Source of the DNA: Gemmatimonadales bacterium
GTDB taxonomy: Bacteria > Gemmatimonadota > Gemmatimonadetes > Palauibacterales > Palauibacteraceae
Direction of reading: 5' to 3'
Length of the DNA: 59,826 bases
Assembly: GCA_009841005.1 (NCBI GenBank)
Contig: VXMR01000103.1
Coordinates: 1-59,826 of the forward strand
The notes under the pieces: model-generated
What the model was told of the DNA's origin: nothing
Seen by the model: only the letters and a program-made list of their open reading frames with translations
Database searches by the model: none
Translations under genes and position numbers: made by a program
Part shown: piece after piece, positions 1 through 10,540 of the stretch
Numbering within the stretch: the stretch's first letter is position 1
Layout of the letters: every line of letters begins with the position of its first letter

Positions 1-79
1 CCCATGCCCCGAATGCGCCGCCCCCCTGACTGGCGACGAAGCCTTCTGCCCCACCTGCGGATTCGACCTCCAAGACTGA
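1..79 (+). CDS. C-terminal fragment of a zinc-ribbon protein
   Basis: Only the last 25 codons are inside the window, in the frame that ends at TGA 77-79. The peptide holds CPEC near its start and FCPTCGFDLQD at its end, so two CxxC knuckles spaced like a zinc ribbon. Such ribbons sit at the ends of many unrelated bacterial proteins, so the function of the missing part cannot be told. The gene is cut by the window edge. Confidence 0.6.
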   Translation, partial: PCPECAAPLTGDEAFCPTCGFDLQD

Positions 80-159
80 GTTTCCAGCGTCTCTCTTCGG
101 CCGGGGTCGCAGGTCTCGGCCGTCAGCCACAGCCTCAAGCGGGCCCGCCGACCGCTAGC

Positions 160-199
160 TATATTATGTAGTGTCGGCCACTTGGCGATTGTCCGACAC
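160..199 (+). promoter_or_regulatory. Possible -10 box and inverted repeat before the small membrane ORF
   Basis: TATATT at 160-165 looks like a sigma-70 -10 element in otherwise GC-rich sequence, with no clear -35. Just downstream GTGTCGG (171-177) and CCGACAC (193-199) form a 7-bp perfect inverted repeat with a 15-base spacer, which could be an operator or an mRNA hairpin. Between the zinc-ribbon stop at 79 and the next start at 315 nothing else was seen. Confidence 0.3.
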
Positions 200-314
200 C
201 GTCGGTCGCGCAACGCGCAGGGTCTCCGATGAGGGAGTGATGATCCCGTCCCGGATCATCGCGGGTGTACACGTTGGGATGAGCAGGCGGTTCCGAATCA
301 GGAGGTTTGTCGTC

Positions 315-488
315 GTGATCAGCGTAGACACGGTTGCCGTGATCCTCACCGTCGCCCTCGCGGTCGGCGGAGCCTACGTCGGGCTTTCCCGGAACCTGGC
401 GCAGCTCGGGGAACGGCTGGCGAGGGTCGAAGGGATCATCGAGGGCTGGCTGAACCCGCCGCCGAAAACGACCGGTGACGGCTCCTAG
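315..488 (+). CDS. 57-residue single-pass membrane peptide
   Basis: A small protein of unknown function. The GTG start at 315 is preferred because AGGAGG lies at 300-305, nine bases upstream; an in-frame extension back to 171 has no ribosome site. Residues 1-25 are a hydrophobic segment ending in GGAYVGLSR. Residues 26-43 (LAQLGERLARVEGIIEGW) are an amphipathic helix with heptad spacing, followed by a short polar tail NPPPKTTGDGS. It stands alone between a zinc-ribbon gene and recA. The membrane segment plus coiled-coil layout would fit a small membrane scaffold or regulator, but no family was recognised. Confidence 0.5.
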   Translation: MISVDTVAVILTVALAVGGAYVGLSRNLAQLGERLARVEGIIEGWLNPPPKTTGDGS

Positions 489-494
489 GAACGA

Positions 495-510
495 CGGCGC
501 CCCCGCGCCG
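495..510 (+). terminator. Hairpin after the small membrane ORF
   Basis: CGGCGC (495-500), loop CCCC, GCGCCG (505-510) form a perfect 6-bp hairpin just after the stop at 488. There is no T run, so it is at best a weak or factor-assisted terminator. Confidence 0.3.
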
Positions 511-668
511 CGGCTGCTGCCAGGAAACGTCACAGTAGACCGGCTCATCCTCTGACGCGCAGGCTCGCGCGAGCGGCACCCGATCCGCGCTCTTGAAGCC
601 CCGTTGAGATGTCGTTCCATCCTGGTTTTGGAAGGCCGGATTTCGCGGTTGGAGCAAAACCGAAGAAA

Positions 669-697
669 TTGCGAAAGGTCATCCGGCGTGGTATCGT
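669..697 (+). promoter_or_regulatory. Candidate recA promoter
   Basis: TTGCGA (669-674), a 17-base spacer and TATCGT (692-697) match the sigma-70 pattern at four of six positions each. It lies about 75 bases before the recA start. A small inverted repeat, TTCCA (615-619) and TGGAA (629-633), sits upstream and could be a repressor site; no standard LexA box was recognised. The remaining bases from 489 to 772 show no gene. Confidence 0.4.
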
Positions 698-772
698 CAA
701 TTTCCGTCGCGGCGGGTGACCGACATCCCCGGCATCGGCCCTGCGGACCCTTCGGAATCGGGAGAGCGTGAA

Positions 773-1875
<1,103 letters not shown>

Positions 1876-1879
<4 letters not shown>

Positions 1880-2526
1880 ATAGCGAGATCACCGGCCTCG
1901 TCCCGGTCAAACGCCGTTCCGGCTGGACCGAAGTCCAGTTGGACGGCGTTTTCCTCTGCCGGCTTCCGGACGAGGAGGTCCACAGACTTCGGCTCGATGT
2001 CGGGCTCCGGCTCGGGTCCGCGGAACTTGAGGCGGTCCAGGCCGCGGGCGGCCGCGCCGAAGCGATGTCGGTCGGGCTGCGCTACCTTTCCGTGCGCCCG
2101 AGGAGTCGCCGGGAAGTGGAACGCCGGCTGCGGCGGGACCGGATCGACCCGGCGGCGATTCAACACGCACTGGAACGTCTCGCGGCGCTGGGGTATCTCG
2201 ACGACGCGCAGTTCGCTGCCAGCTTCGCGCGGGACCGTATCCGGCTCCGGCCCTGTGGAACCCGTCGCATGCAGTCCGACCTTCTCTCCCGGGGTGTCTC
2301 GCGGGAGGATGCGAATCGCGGCATCCGCGAAGCGATGGCGGAGGAGGGCGCGACGGACGAGGAGTTGCTCCAGCGCGTCGCGACGGCCCGGGCGCGGAGG
2401 CTGACGGGGGCGGACCCGGCAAAGGCGCGACGACGGCTGTTCGACTACCTGGCCAGACGCGGGTTCGCCGCGGGCAGCATCCGCGCCTGGATCGAGGTCA
2501 ACTGGCAGGCTGAGGATACAGGATGA
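1876..2526 (+). CDS. recX: RecX regulatory protein
   Basis: RecX binds RecA filaments and usually inhibits them. The segment [20 protein letters not shown] is the typical RecX opening, and [21 protein letters not shown] with [13 protein letters not shown] are the helical repeats of the family. About 216 residues. There is no ATG, GTG or TTG ahead of the conserved N-terminus outside recA; the only well placed initiator is CTG 1876-1878, which overlaps the recA stop as CTGA. An in-frame TTG at 1939 would remove conserved residues. The end overlaps the alaS start (ATGA). Confidence 0.85.
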
Positions 2527-5207
2527 AGGCGGACGAACTCCGACGGAGTTTCATCTCCTGCTTCGAGCGGCAGGGGCACAAGCATCTGCCCAGCGGCCCG
2601 CTCGTCCCGGCGGATGACCCGACCCTCATGTTCACGAACGCCGGGATGGTGCAGTTCAAGGGCATCTTCACCGGGGAGACGGAGCGCCCGAGCCCTCCGC
2701 GCGCCGTCACGTCGCAGAAATGCCTCCGCGTGAGCGGCAAGCACAACGATCTCGAGGAAGTGGGGCGGACCGCGCGCCACCACACCTTCTTCGAGATGCT
2801 CGGGAACTTCTCCTTCGGCGACTACTTCAAGCGCGATGCGATCGACTTCGCCTGGGAGTGGGTGACCGGCGATCTCGGCCTGGAGCCCGACCGCCTGTGG
2901 GCCACGGTCCACCACGACGACGACGACGCGTTCAAGCTCTGGCTGAAGCGGACCTCGATCCCGGAGTCGCGGATCCGGCGCATGGGGGACAAGGACAACT
3001 TCTGGCAGATGGGCGACACGGGTCCGTGCGGTCCCTGTTCGGAACTGCACTACGACCTGCGGACGGACCGCGACGACCGCATCACTGACGCGCAGTTCGA
3101 GGCAGCGGGCGAGGCGGACGCGATCATCGAGTTCTGGAATCTGGTCTTCATGCAGTTCGACCGCGCGCCGGACGGCACGGACACGCCGCTCCCCGCGCCC
3201 TCGATCGACACGGGCGCCGGACTCGAGCGCATCGCGGCGCTGCTGCAGGGCGTGGGAACGAACTACCACACGGACCTCTTCCTCCCGATCATCGAAGCGG
3301 CGGAGGAGGGGCTCGGGATCGAGTATTCGCGGGCGCCGGAAGACTGGGAGGAGGGTGTCGCCTTCCGCGTCCTCGCGGATCACGCCCGGGCCGTCGCGTT
3401 CCTGCTCGCCGACGGCGTCTTCCCCTCGAACGAGAAGCGGGGATACGTGCTGCGGCGGATCCTGCGCCGGGCGGTCAGGCACTACTGGCTGCTCGGCCGG
3501 CGCGACCCGCTCCTGCACGATCTCGTCGGCGTCGTGGCGGATCGCATGTCGGCCACCTTCCCCGAACTTGAGGCGCGGCGCGAGCACCTGCTCTCCACGA
3601 CGCGGGCGGAGGAGGAACTCTTCCTCTCCACGATCGAGGGCGGCATGCGCGAGATCGACCGCGCGATGCCGGAGGGAGGCTCGGGCACCGTCGCCGGCGA
3701 TGTCGCCTTCAAGCTCAAGGACACATACGGCATCCCCGAGGACCTCACCGGCCTCATCGCCCGCGAACGCGGCTACGACGTCGACTGGAGGGGCTTCAAC
3801 GAGGCGCTGGAGGCGCAGCGCACTCGTTCGCGCAGCGTCGTGGAGTTGAAGGGCGGTGTCACCGCCGGCGCGGGATTCGGGGGCGATCTCACGGTCATCC
3901 CGTCCAGCGGGGACGCGAAACAGGAGTTCGTGGGCTACTCGGACCTCGAAATCGAAACCGACTGCCGGCGCTGGTCGGGCGACGGGCAGCACGCGTTCCT
4001 GCTGGAGCGGAATCCCTTCTACCCGGAGAGCGGGGGGCAGGTCTCCGATACCGGGCGCGTCGTCGGGGACGGCTGGGCGGTCGACATCTCCACGGTTTTG
4101 GACGCGGATGGGCGGACCGTTGTCGCCGGGTCGCTGGCCGAAGGCTCGCTTCTCGAGGCCGACAGCGTGGTCGAGGACTACGTGTCCGCGCAGGTAGATC
4201 CGTCGCGGCGCGAGACGGAGCGGAATCACACGGCGACGCACCTCTTGCACGCCGCGCTCCGCAACCGGCTGGGCGAGCACGTGCAGCAGGCCGGATCGCT
4301 CGTGGCTCCGGACCGGCTGCGCTTCGATTTTAGCCACCGGGGTCCGCTGACCCCGGAGGAACGGGCGGACATCGAAGCGGACGTGACGGAGGCGATCCTC
4401 GGAAACCACGACGTCGACGCGTCTGAGCGGGGCTACGACGAGGCGATCGCGGCCGGGGCGATGGCCCTGTTCGGCGAGAAGTACGGGGACATCGTGCGCG
4501 TGATCGAGGTTCCGGGGCTCAGCCTGGAGCTGTGCGGCGGCACGCATGTCCGCACGACGGGACAGATCGGGACGTTCCGGATCGTGTCCGAGACGGGCGT
4601 CGCGGCGGGGATCCGGCGCGTCGAAGCGGTGACGGGGCAGGGGGCCTACCGGCGCGAACTCGAGCGGGATCGGCTCCTGACGGAGCTTGCGGTGCGGCTG
4701 CGCTGCCAGCCGGCGGATCTGGCGGCCCGCATGGACCGGCTCCTCGAAGAACACGACGCCCTCGCCGAAGAGGTTCGGGGGCGGAGAGGGGACGCGGCGG
4801 AGCAACAGTTGGAGACGCTGCTCGCCGGCACCGGTGCGACGGGTGCAGCGGACGCGAACGGGGCCCGCTTCGTGTCGGGGCGCCTGGAGGTGCCGGCGGG
4901 CACGGACCTCGGGGTGCTCGGCGACCGCCTGCGCGGCGGGATGGGATCGGGCGCCGCCGTCGTTCACGTCGTGTTCCCGGACGAAGACCGGCACGCGTTC
5001 ATCTCGGTCGTCTCGGACGACCTCATCCGACTCGGCGTGAAGGCGGGCGACCTCGTCCGCGTCTCGAGCCGGGCGACGGGTTCCGGCGGCGGCGGCGGCG
5101 CGCGCTTCGCGCAGGGCGGCGTGGGCGATCCGTCGCGGACGGAAGACGGGCTTGGAGCGGCGAGGGCCTGGGCCTCCGAGCGGGTTCCCGCCCTGGCCGG
5201 TGGCTGA
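2523..5207 (+). CDS. alaS: Alanyl-tRNA synthetase
   Basis: Charges tRNA-Ala in the cytoplasm. At 894 residues it is full length. The class II catalytic core covers roughly residues 1-430, opening with [23 protein letters not shown], of which the [11 protein letters not shown] stretch is typical. The editing domain carries [12 protein letters not shown] and CGGTHV, the four metal ligands. The C-terminal domain holds the Gly-rich segment [14 protein letters not shown]. The ATG overlaps the recX stop. Position after recA-recX matches several phyla. Confidence 0.97.
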   Translation: MKADELRRSFISCFERQGHKHLPSGPLVPADDPTLMFTNAGMVQFKGIFTGETERPSPPRAVTSQKCLRVSGKHNDLEEVGRTARHHTFFEMLGNFSFGDYFKRDAIDFAWEWVTGDLGLEPDRLWATVHHDDDDAFKLWLKRTSIPESRIRRMGDKDNFWQMGDTGPCGPCSELHYDLRTDRDDRITDAQFEAAGEADAIIEFWNLVFMQFDRAPDGTDTPLPAPSIDTGAGLERIAALLQGVGTNYHTDLFLPIIEAAEEGLGIEYSRAPEDWEEGVAFRVLADHARAVAFLLADGVFPSNEKRGYVLRRILRRAVRHYWLLGRRDPLLHDLVGVVADRMSATFPELEARREHLLSTTRAEEELFLSTIEGGMREIDRAMPEGGSGTVAGDVAFKLKDTYGIPEDLTGLIARERGYDVDWRGFNEALEAQRTRSRSVVELKGGVTAGAGFGGDLTVIPSSGDAKQEFVGYSDLEIETDCRRWSGDGQHAFLLERNPFYPESGGQVSDTGRVVGDGWAVDISTVLDADGRTVVAGSLAEGSLLEADSVVEDYVSAQVDPSRRETERNHTATHLLHAALRNRLGEHVQQAGSLVAPDRLRFDFSHRGPLTPEERADIEADVTEAILGNHDVDASERGYDEAIAAGAMALFGEKYGDIVRVIEVPGLSLELCGGTHVRTTGQIGTFRIVSETGVAAGIRRVEAVTGQGAYRRELERDRLLTELAVRLRCQPADLAARMDRLLEEHDALAEEVRGRRGDAAEQQLETLLAGTGATGAADANGARFVSGRLEVPAGTDLGVLGDRLRGGMGSGAAVVHVVFPDEDRHAFISVVSDDLIRLGVKAGDLVRVSSRATGSGGGGGARFAQGGVGDPSRTEDGLGAARAWASERVPALAGG

Positions 5208-5574
5208 CGTGCCGGCCGACAGCGGCGCCCTCACGCTCGAGACGTGGCTCGCGCGGCGGCTCGAGAGCGCGCCGCGGGAGCTGGCGGAAGCGGTGTGGCC
5301 GCTGGTTCGGGCGCGTCTGGCGGAGGGCGAAGATGGGCTTGTCCAAGCGTCACTCGACGCGCTGGCGGCGGCGACCGAGGGCGAGGCCACCCGCGCCGAG
5401 GCGGTGACCCTGCTCGCCGCAGACGCAATTCTCACCTACGCGCTCGAAGCCTCCGCGGATCCGGCCCTGGGAGGGAGCGCCGCGCAGGCAAGCGAACTCG
5501 CTGCGAGGATCGGTCCGGGTGGGCTGATCGGCGAACGATTCAATGAAGAAAACCAGGAGGAGATGACGGAATGA
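5200..5574 (+). CDS. Small alpha-helical protein of unknown function
   Basis: About 124 residues from GTG 5200 (overlapping the end of alaS) or 115 residues or so from GTG 5209. The sequence is Ala- and Leu-rich and predicted to be mostly helical (ETWLARRLESAPRELAEAVWPLV, given here in part), without signal peptide, membrane segment or recognised motif. It ends in a polar acidic tail and its TGA overlaps the ATG of the dehydrogenase downstream. The overlaps on both sides support that it is a real gene in the alaS operon. Function unknown. Confidence 0.6.
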   Translation: MADVPADSGALTLETWLARRLESAPRELAEAVWPLVRARLAEGEDGLVQASLDALAAATEGEATRAEAVTLLAADAILTYALEASADPALGGSAAQASELAARIGPGGLIGERFNEENQEEMTE

Positions 5575-6353
5575 CATTCACGGTGCCGGGGTTGCCCGGT
5601 CTCGCGGGCAAGCGCGTGCTCGTCACCGGAGGTTCGCGCGGCATCGGACGCGCCGCCGTGCGGTGCCTCGCGGCGTCGGGCGCGTCCGTCGGCGTCGCCT
5701 ACCACCGAGCGGAGGCCGAGGGGCGGAGCGCGGTCGAAGAGGCGTATTCGCTCGCCCCGGACGGGCGCCACTGGTGCGCCGGTGCGGACCTGGCCGACCC
5801 CGCGGAGTGTCGGCCGCTGTTCGAGCGCGCCGACGCCGAGTTCGGCGGACTCGATGGGTTCGTGGGCAACGCCGGCATCTGGAACGTTGACGCGCGGCCC
5901 CTCGAGTCGCTTGAGGCGGACGAGTGGCGACGGATGATCGAGACGAACCTCACGTCGATCTACGCGAGCACGCGGGAAGCGGCGCTGCGCCTGCAGGCGG
6001 GTGGGAGAATCGTCCTCGTCTCCTCGACGGCGTCGCAGCGGGGAGAGGCGGAGCACAGCCACTACGCCGCGTCGAAGGGCGCGATCAACGCCTTCTGCAA
6101 GTCGGTGGCGACCGAACTCGGTCCGAGGTCGATCAACGTGAACGCCGTCGCCCCCGGCTGGGTCGACACGGACATGTCTTCGCCGGCGCTCCAGGGAGAG
6201 GCCGGGCAGGCCGCGCTGGCCCTCATTCCGCTCGGGCGGGTCGCCACGGCTGAGGACATCGCCGGGCCCATCTGCTTCCTCCTCTCCGACGCGGCCCGGC
6301 ACATCACGGGAGAGATCCTCAACGTGAACGGCGGCAGCGTGCTGTGCGGCTGA
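5571..6353 (+). CDS. Short-chain dehydrogenase/reductase, FabG-like
   Basis: A 260-residue NAD(P)-dependent oxidoreductase. The nucleotide loop TGGSRGIG is at 19-26, the structural NAG at 100-102, catalytic Ser152 in VLVSSTAS, and Tyr165 and Lys169 in YAASK. The end, ITGEILNVNGGSVLCG, is the usual family close. It may be a 3-oxoacyl-ACP reductase, but the many related SDRs cannot be told apart from motifs alone, and no other fatty acid genes are near. The start overlaps the previous stop. Confidence 0.85.
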   Translation: MTFTVPGLPGLAGKRVLVTGGSRGIGRAAVRCLAASGASVGVAYHRAEAEGRSAVEEAYSLAPDGRHWCAGADLADPAECRPLFERADAEFGGLDGFVGNAGIWNVDARPLESLEADEWRRMIETNLTSIYASTREAALRLQAGGRIVLVSSTASQRGEAEHSHYAASKGAINAFCKSVATELGPRSINVNAVAPGWVDTDMSSPALQGEAGQAALALIPLGRVATAEDIAGPICFLLSDAARHITGEILNVNGGSVLCG

Positions 6354-6360
6354 GAATGCC

Positions 6361-7746
6361 GTGAGCGCGATCGATCCGGGCCGATTCTCCCCGTCGCCCG
6401 GGTTCTCCCGCACCGCGGAACGGCTCGAAGCCGCGGGTTTCGAGGCTTGGGCCGTGGGCGGTGCGATCCGCGACGCCTACGTCCGTCAGATCGGCCGGGT
6501 GCCCGAGCTGCCCGAGCCGGATGACTGGGAGGACCTCACGACGGACGCGCGGCCGGAGGACGTCATGCGCCTCTTTCCGAGGACCGTGCCGGTCGGCGTG
6601 TCGCACGGGACCGTGAAGGTGCTCGACGGGGACGACGGCTACGAGGTGACGACCTTCCGGCGCGATGTCGAGACGGATGGCCGCCACGCGCGGGTGGCCT
6701 TCGCCGACTCCATCGGGGAGGACCTGAGCCGCCGGGACTTCACAGCGAACGCGATCGCCTGGCGGCCCGCCTCCGGCGAGGTGCGCGACGACTGGGACGG
6801 CGCGGAGGACATCGAGGACGGGATCCTGCGCGCCGTGGGAGAACCCGAGGCGCGCTTCCGCGAGGACTACCTGCGCGTCCTGCGCGGCTTCCGGTTCGCG
6901 GGGCGCTTCGAGTGGGCGATCGAGGCCCGCACGGACGAGGCGATGCGGGAGGCCGTGGACGGCCTGTCCGGGCTGTCGGCCGAGCGCGTGCGCGAAGAGC
7001 TGCTCAAGGTCATGGCAGATCCGAAGCCCTCGGCCGCCCTGGAGCTGTACGCGGACTGCGGGGCGCTGGGCCACTGGTACCCGGAGTTCGTGGGGCTGGC
7101 GGCCCCCGGCGACGCGTGGAAGTCTGCGCTCGGCGCCGTCGATGCGGCCCCGGCGCACGCCGCGAACGTACGCCTCGCGAGTCTGCTCGTATCCGCGTCG
7201 GAAACGCCCGAGGGGCGGGCCGAAGCCGCCGAGTCGCTCCTCTCACGCCTGAAGTTCTCCAACGCGGACCGCCGCTACATCGCGCGGCTTGCCAAGCTGT
7301 ACCTCCCCTTCGTGGGCGCATTGGACTCCGCGGCGGAGCACCGTCGCTGGCTCGCATCGGTCGGCGACGCCTGGGAGGACCTGTTCGAACTACACTTCGC
7401 CGTCGCTCGCGCCGCGGGAGAGACGCGGGCGGAGCGTTACCTGGAGGCGACCCGGGAGCGCGTCCGGGAGGAGCGCGAGGGAGATCCGGCCCTCGACCTG
7501 GCAGGTCTCGCGGTAAAGGGAGACGACCTCCTCGCGCTCGGCATGTCGCCGGGCCCGATCGTTCGGATGCTGCTCGAAGAGTTGCTCGAACAGGTCATTG
7601 AGGACCCCAGCCGCAACGAGCGAGAGTTGCTGCTCGAAGAGGCCCGCCGGCTGATCGAGATCGGCTCGCTCGCCGAGGCGTCGCGCCCCCCCGACGCGCA
7701 CGCCGCCGGCAACGGGCTGCCCGACGCCGATGACGGACGCCGATGA
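6361..7746 (+). CDS. cca: CCA-adding tRNA nucleotidyltransferase / poly(A) polymerase family
   Basis: Adds or repairs the CCA end of tRNAs. 461 residues from GTG 6361. The nucleotidyltransferase signature GGAIRD is at 33-38, followed by SRRDFTANAIAW in form LSRRDFTANAIAW and FREDYLRVLRGFRFAGRF, both diagnostic. The usual metal-binding DxD segment before TTDARPEDV reads DDWED (54-58), with an extra stretch of about ten residues before it, so the acidic pair is spaced differently. The C-terminal half is helical. The tRNA-Gln gene in this window lacks an encoded CCA, so the activity would be needed. Confidence 0.85.
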   Translation: MSAIDPGRFSPSPGFSRTAERLEAAGFEAWAVGGAIRDAYVRQIGRVPELPEPDDWEDLTTDARPEDVMRLFPRTVPVGVSHGTVKVLDGDDGYEVTTFRRDVETDGRHARVAFADSIGEDLSRRDFTANAIAWRPASGEVRDDWDGAEDIEDGILRAVGEPEARFREDYLRVLRGFRFAGRFEWAIEARTDEAMREAVDGLSGLSAERVREELLKVMADPKPSAALELYADCGALGHWYPEFVGLAAPGDAWKSALGAVDAAPAHAANVRLASLLVSASETPEGRAEAAESLLSRLKFSNADRRYIARLAKLYLPFVGALDSAAEHRRWLASVGDAWEDLFELHFAVARAAGETRAERYLEATRERVREEREGDPALDLAGLAVKGDDLLALGMSPGPIVRMLLEELLEQVIEDPSRNERELLLEEARRLIEIGSLAEASRPPDAHAAGNGLPDADDGRR

Positions 7747-9221
7747 CAGACGAGCCGAGCCTGTTCCCCGAGGCGGAACCGCGCGAGGCGGAACCGCACG
7801 CCGCGCCGGCGGACGCCGGTGGGCCGGGGGCCGCCCGGTCCCGGGACGCGGGCCTGGCCGACTCGCCGCTCGCCGCCCGCATGCGCCCGCGCACGCTGGC
7901 GGAGTTCGTTGGACAGCCGAAGCTCGTCGGCGAGAGCCGGCCCCTGCGCCAGCTCATCGAGAGCGGGCGCGTCCCGAGCCTCATCTTCTGGGGTCCGCCC
8001 GGCACGGGTAAGACCACCCTCGCCGGGCTGCTCGCCAGCCGGATGGAGGCCACGTTCATCCCCTTCTCCGCCGTGACCGATGGGATCCCCCGCGTCCGCC
8101 GCGTCCTGGAGGAAGCGAAGGCGCGCCGCGCCGCGACCGGCCGGGGCACCGTCCTCTTCGTCGATGAGATCCACCGCTTCAACCGGGCGCAGCAGGATGC
8201 CCTCCTCCCGCACGTCGAGCGCGGCGCCATCACCCTCATCGGGGCCACGACGGAGAACCCCAGCTTCGAGGTCGTCGGCCCGCTCCTCTCCCGCACGCGG
8301 GTCTTCGTCCTCGAACCGCTGGCGCCGGAAGACGTCGCGGAGATCTGCGCCCGCGCGCTGCGCGACCGGGAGCGTGGACTCGGAGACGCGGGCCTCTCCA
8401 TCGACGAGGACGCCCTGGCCCGGCTCGGGACCGAATCGGACGGGGACGCCCGCCGCGCCCTGAACGCCCTCGAGACGGCGGCGGACCTGGCCGGCGTGGA
8501 CGGTGTCCCCGCGGTCTCCGAGGATCACGTGGCGGCGGCGCTCCAGAAACGGTTCGCGCGGTACGACAAGTCGGGCGAGGAGCACTTCAACCTCATCTCC
8601 GCCCTGCACAAGGCCGTGCGCGGCTCGGACGCGGACGCCGCGCTCTACTGGCTCGCGCGGATGCTCGACGGCGGCGAGGATCCCATGTACCTCGCCCGCC
8701 GCATCGTGCGCATGGCCGCCGAGGACATTGGACTCGCGGATCCCGGCGCGCTGGCGGTCACGATCGCGGCGCGGGACGCGTACCACTTTCTCGGCAGCCC
8801 CGAGGGAGATCTGGCGCTGGCCCAGGCGGTCACGTACCTGGCCATCGCCCCGAAATCGAACGCGGTCTACCAGGCCTTCGGCGGTGCCGCCCGCGCGGCG
8901 CGCGAAACGCCGGCCGAGCCCGTCCCGTTCCATATCCGGAACGCGCCCACGCGGCTCATGAAGGAACTCGGATACGGATCGGGGTATCGCTACGATCACA
9001 ACGAGGAAGACGGCGTGGCCGCCCAGTCCTACCTTCCCGAGTCGCTGCGCGGACGCCGCTGGTACGATCCGGTCGAGCGCGGCTGGGAGGTGAACGCGAG
9101 GCGCCGGCTCGAAGCGATTCGCGGCAGCCGGGCGCGGGCCGCGGCGGAAGCGCGTCCCGGGGGAGAGGCGGGAACCGGGACGGACACCGAGACGATGGAG
9201 GAGCATCGATCGACAGAGTGA
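7743..9221 (+). CDS. rarA: Replication-associated recombination protein RarA (MgsA), AAA+ ATPase
   Basis: A clamp-loader-like AAA+ ATPase that acts at stalled forks and gaps. 492 residues: Walker A GPPGTGKTT begins at 84, Walker B is in VLFVDEIHRFNRAQQDALL, sensor 1 is in IGATTENPSFEV. The C-terminal part includes KSGEEHFNLISALHKAVRGSD and PMYLARRIVRMAAEDIGLADP, which mark RarA rather than RuvB. The N-terminus has a short tandem repeat EAEPR/EAEPH. ATG 7743 overlaps the cca stop and its own stop overlaps hflX. Confidence 0.93.
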   Translation: MTDEPSLFPEAEPREAEPHAAPADAGGPGAARSRDAGLADSPLAARMRPRTLAEFVGQPKLVGESRPLRQLIESGRVPSLIFWGPPGTGKTTLAGLLASRMEATFIPFSAVTDGIPRVRRVLEEAKARRAATGRGTVLFVDEIHRFNRAQQDALLPHVERGAITLIGATTENPSFEVVGPLLSRTRVFVLEPLAPEDVAEICARALRDRERGLGDAGLSIDEDALARLGTESDGDARRALNALETAADLAGVDGVPAVSEDHVAAALQKRFARYDKSGEEHFNLISALHKAVRGSDADAALYWLARMLDGGEDPMYLARRIVRMAAEDIGLADPGALAVTIAARDAYHFLGSPEGDLALAQAVTYLAIAPKSNAVYQAFGGAARAARETPAEPVPFHIRNAPTRLMKELGYGSGYRYDHNEEDGVAAQSYLPESLRGRRWYDPVERGWEVNARRRLEAIRGSRARAAAEARPGGEAGTGTDTETMEEHRSTE

Positions 9222-10504
9222 CGTCGGACCGGGTGGCGGAACGCGCGATTCTCGTGGGCGCGCCGCCCCTCGATATGCCCCAGGAGACGGTGGACGAACA
9301 CCTCGAGGAACTCGCCCGCCTCGCGGGCACGGCGGGAGCCGATGTCCGGGGCGCGGTCATCCAGCGCCTGCGCAAGCCGAACGCCTCGACCTTCATCGGC
9401 AAGGGGAAGGTCGAACGCCTGGGGCGGACGCTCCGGGAGCACGACGCGACGCTCGCCATCTTCGACGAGGAACTCACGCCCGCCCAGGGCGCGAATCTCG
9501 AAGCGGCGCTCGGCGTGCGCGCGCTCGACCGGACCGAACTCATCCTCGACATCTTCGCGCTCCGGGCCAGGACCTCGGAGGCGAAGCTCCAGGTCGAACT
9601 CGCCCAGCTCCAGTACCTGCGGACGCGGTTGAAGCGGATGTGGACCCACCTCTCGCGGGAGGGCGGCGGCATCGGCGCGCGTGGGCCCGGAGAGCAGCAG
9701 ATTGAGACGGACCGCCGGCTGATCGACCGGCGCCTCGCCCGTCTGCGGCGCAAGCTCGACCACATTGCCCGGGCGCGCGTCACGCAGCGCCGGGCGCGAA
9801 GCGAGCAGTTCACCGTGGCGCTCACGGGTTATACGAACGCGGGTAAATCCTCCATCCTGCGCGCGCTCTCGGGCTCGGACGTCTTCGTGGAGGACCGGCT
9901 GTTCGCGACGGTGGACTCGGCGACCCGGGTTTGCGATCTCGAAGGTCCCGGTCCGATCCTCCTCACCGACACGGTCGGGTTCATCCGGAAGCTGCCGCAT
10001 CATCTCGTGGCGTCCTTCCGGGCGACGATGGAGGAACTCGCGGAGGCCGACCTCCTGCTGCACGTGATCGACGCCTCGTCGCCGAGCAGAGACGCGCAGC
10101 GCGAGGCCGTGGAGGGCGTGCTGGCGGAGGCCGGCGTGGCGAACCGTCCGGTGATCGAGGTCTTCAACAAGGTCGACCGGCTCACGCACGAGGAGGAGCG
10201 GGCGCTGCGCGAGCGGGCGGCGGCGGACGGCCGGCCGCACGTACTGACCTCGATCGTGGAGCGGGACGGGCTGCAGCCCTTGCGCGAGGCTCTTCAGGCC
10301 GCGATGCGGGCCCGCCTCGAGACCGTACGGGTGAGCCTCCCCGCCGGGGACGGCGCGCGGCTCGCCGAGGCGTACCGCGAGGGCGAAGTGCTGGAGCGCG
10401 CGTACGAAGCCGGGTGCGTGGTCATCGTGGCCCGCGTGCCCGCCGGGGTGGCCGGCCGCTGGCGCGAGAGCGGCCTGGCCGTGGAGCGGGCCGACGCCGC
10501 CTGA
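9218..10504 (+). CDS. hflX: GTPase HflX
   Basis: A ribosome-binding GTPase that splits stalled or heat-damaged 70S ribosomes. 428 residues. The HflX domain carries GKGKVERL and the signature GGGIGARGPGEQQIETDRR (149-167). The G domain has G1 GYTNAGKSS from 204, G3 DTVGFI and G4 NKVD. GTG 9218 overlaps the rarA stop. Confidence 0.95.
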   Translation: MTSDRVAERAILVGAPPLDMPQETVDEHLEELARLAGTAGADVRGAVIQRLRKPNASTFIGKGKVERLGRTLREHDATLAIFDEELTPAQGANLEAALGVRALDRTELILDIFALRARTSEAKLQVELAQLQYLRTRLKRMWTHLSREGGGIGARGPGEQQIETDRRLIDRRLARLRRKLDHIARARVTQRRARSEQFTVALTGYTNAGKSSILRALSGSDVFVEDRLFATVDSATRVCDLEGPGPILLTDTVGFIRKLPHHLVASFRATMEELAEADLLLHVIDASSPSRDAQREAVEGVLAEAGVANRPVIEVFNKVDRLTHEEERALRERAAADGRPHVLTSIVERDGLQPLREALQAAMRARLETVRVSLPAGDGARLAEAYREGEVLERAYEAGCVVIVARVPAGVAGRWRESGLAVERADAA

Positions 10505-10540
10505 CGCGGCGGCCGGTCGAGTCGAAAACGGGAGCACATC

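Noticed and set aside
2445-5435. A 996-codon open frame on the minus strand opposite alaS
   Set aside because: Its translation is Arg- and Ala-rich without motifs, while the plus strand encodes intact alanyl-tRNA synthetase. In GC-rich DNA such long antisense frames are codon-bias shadows. The same holds for the long antisense frames opposite smc, hflX and the thioredoxin-domain gene.
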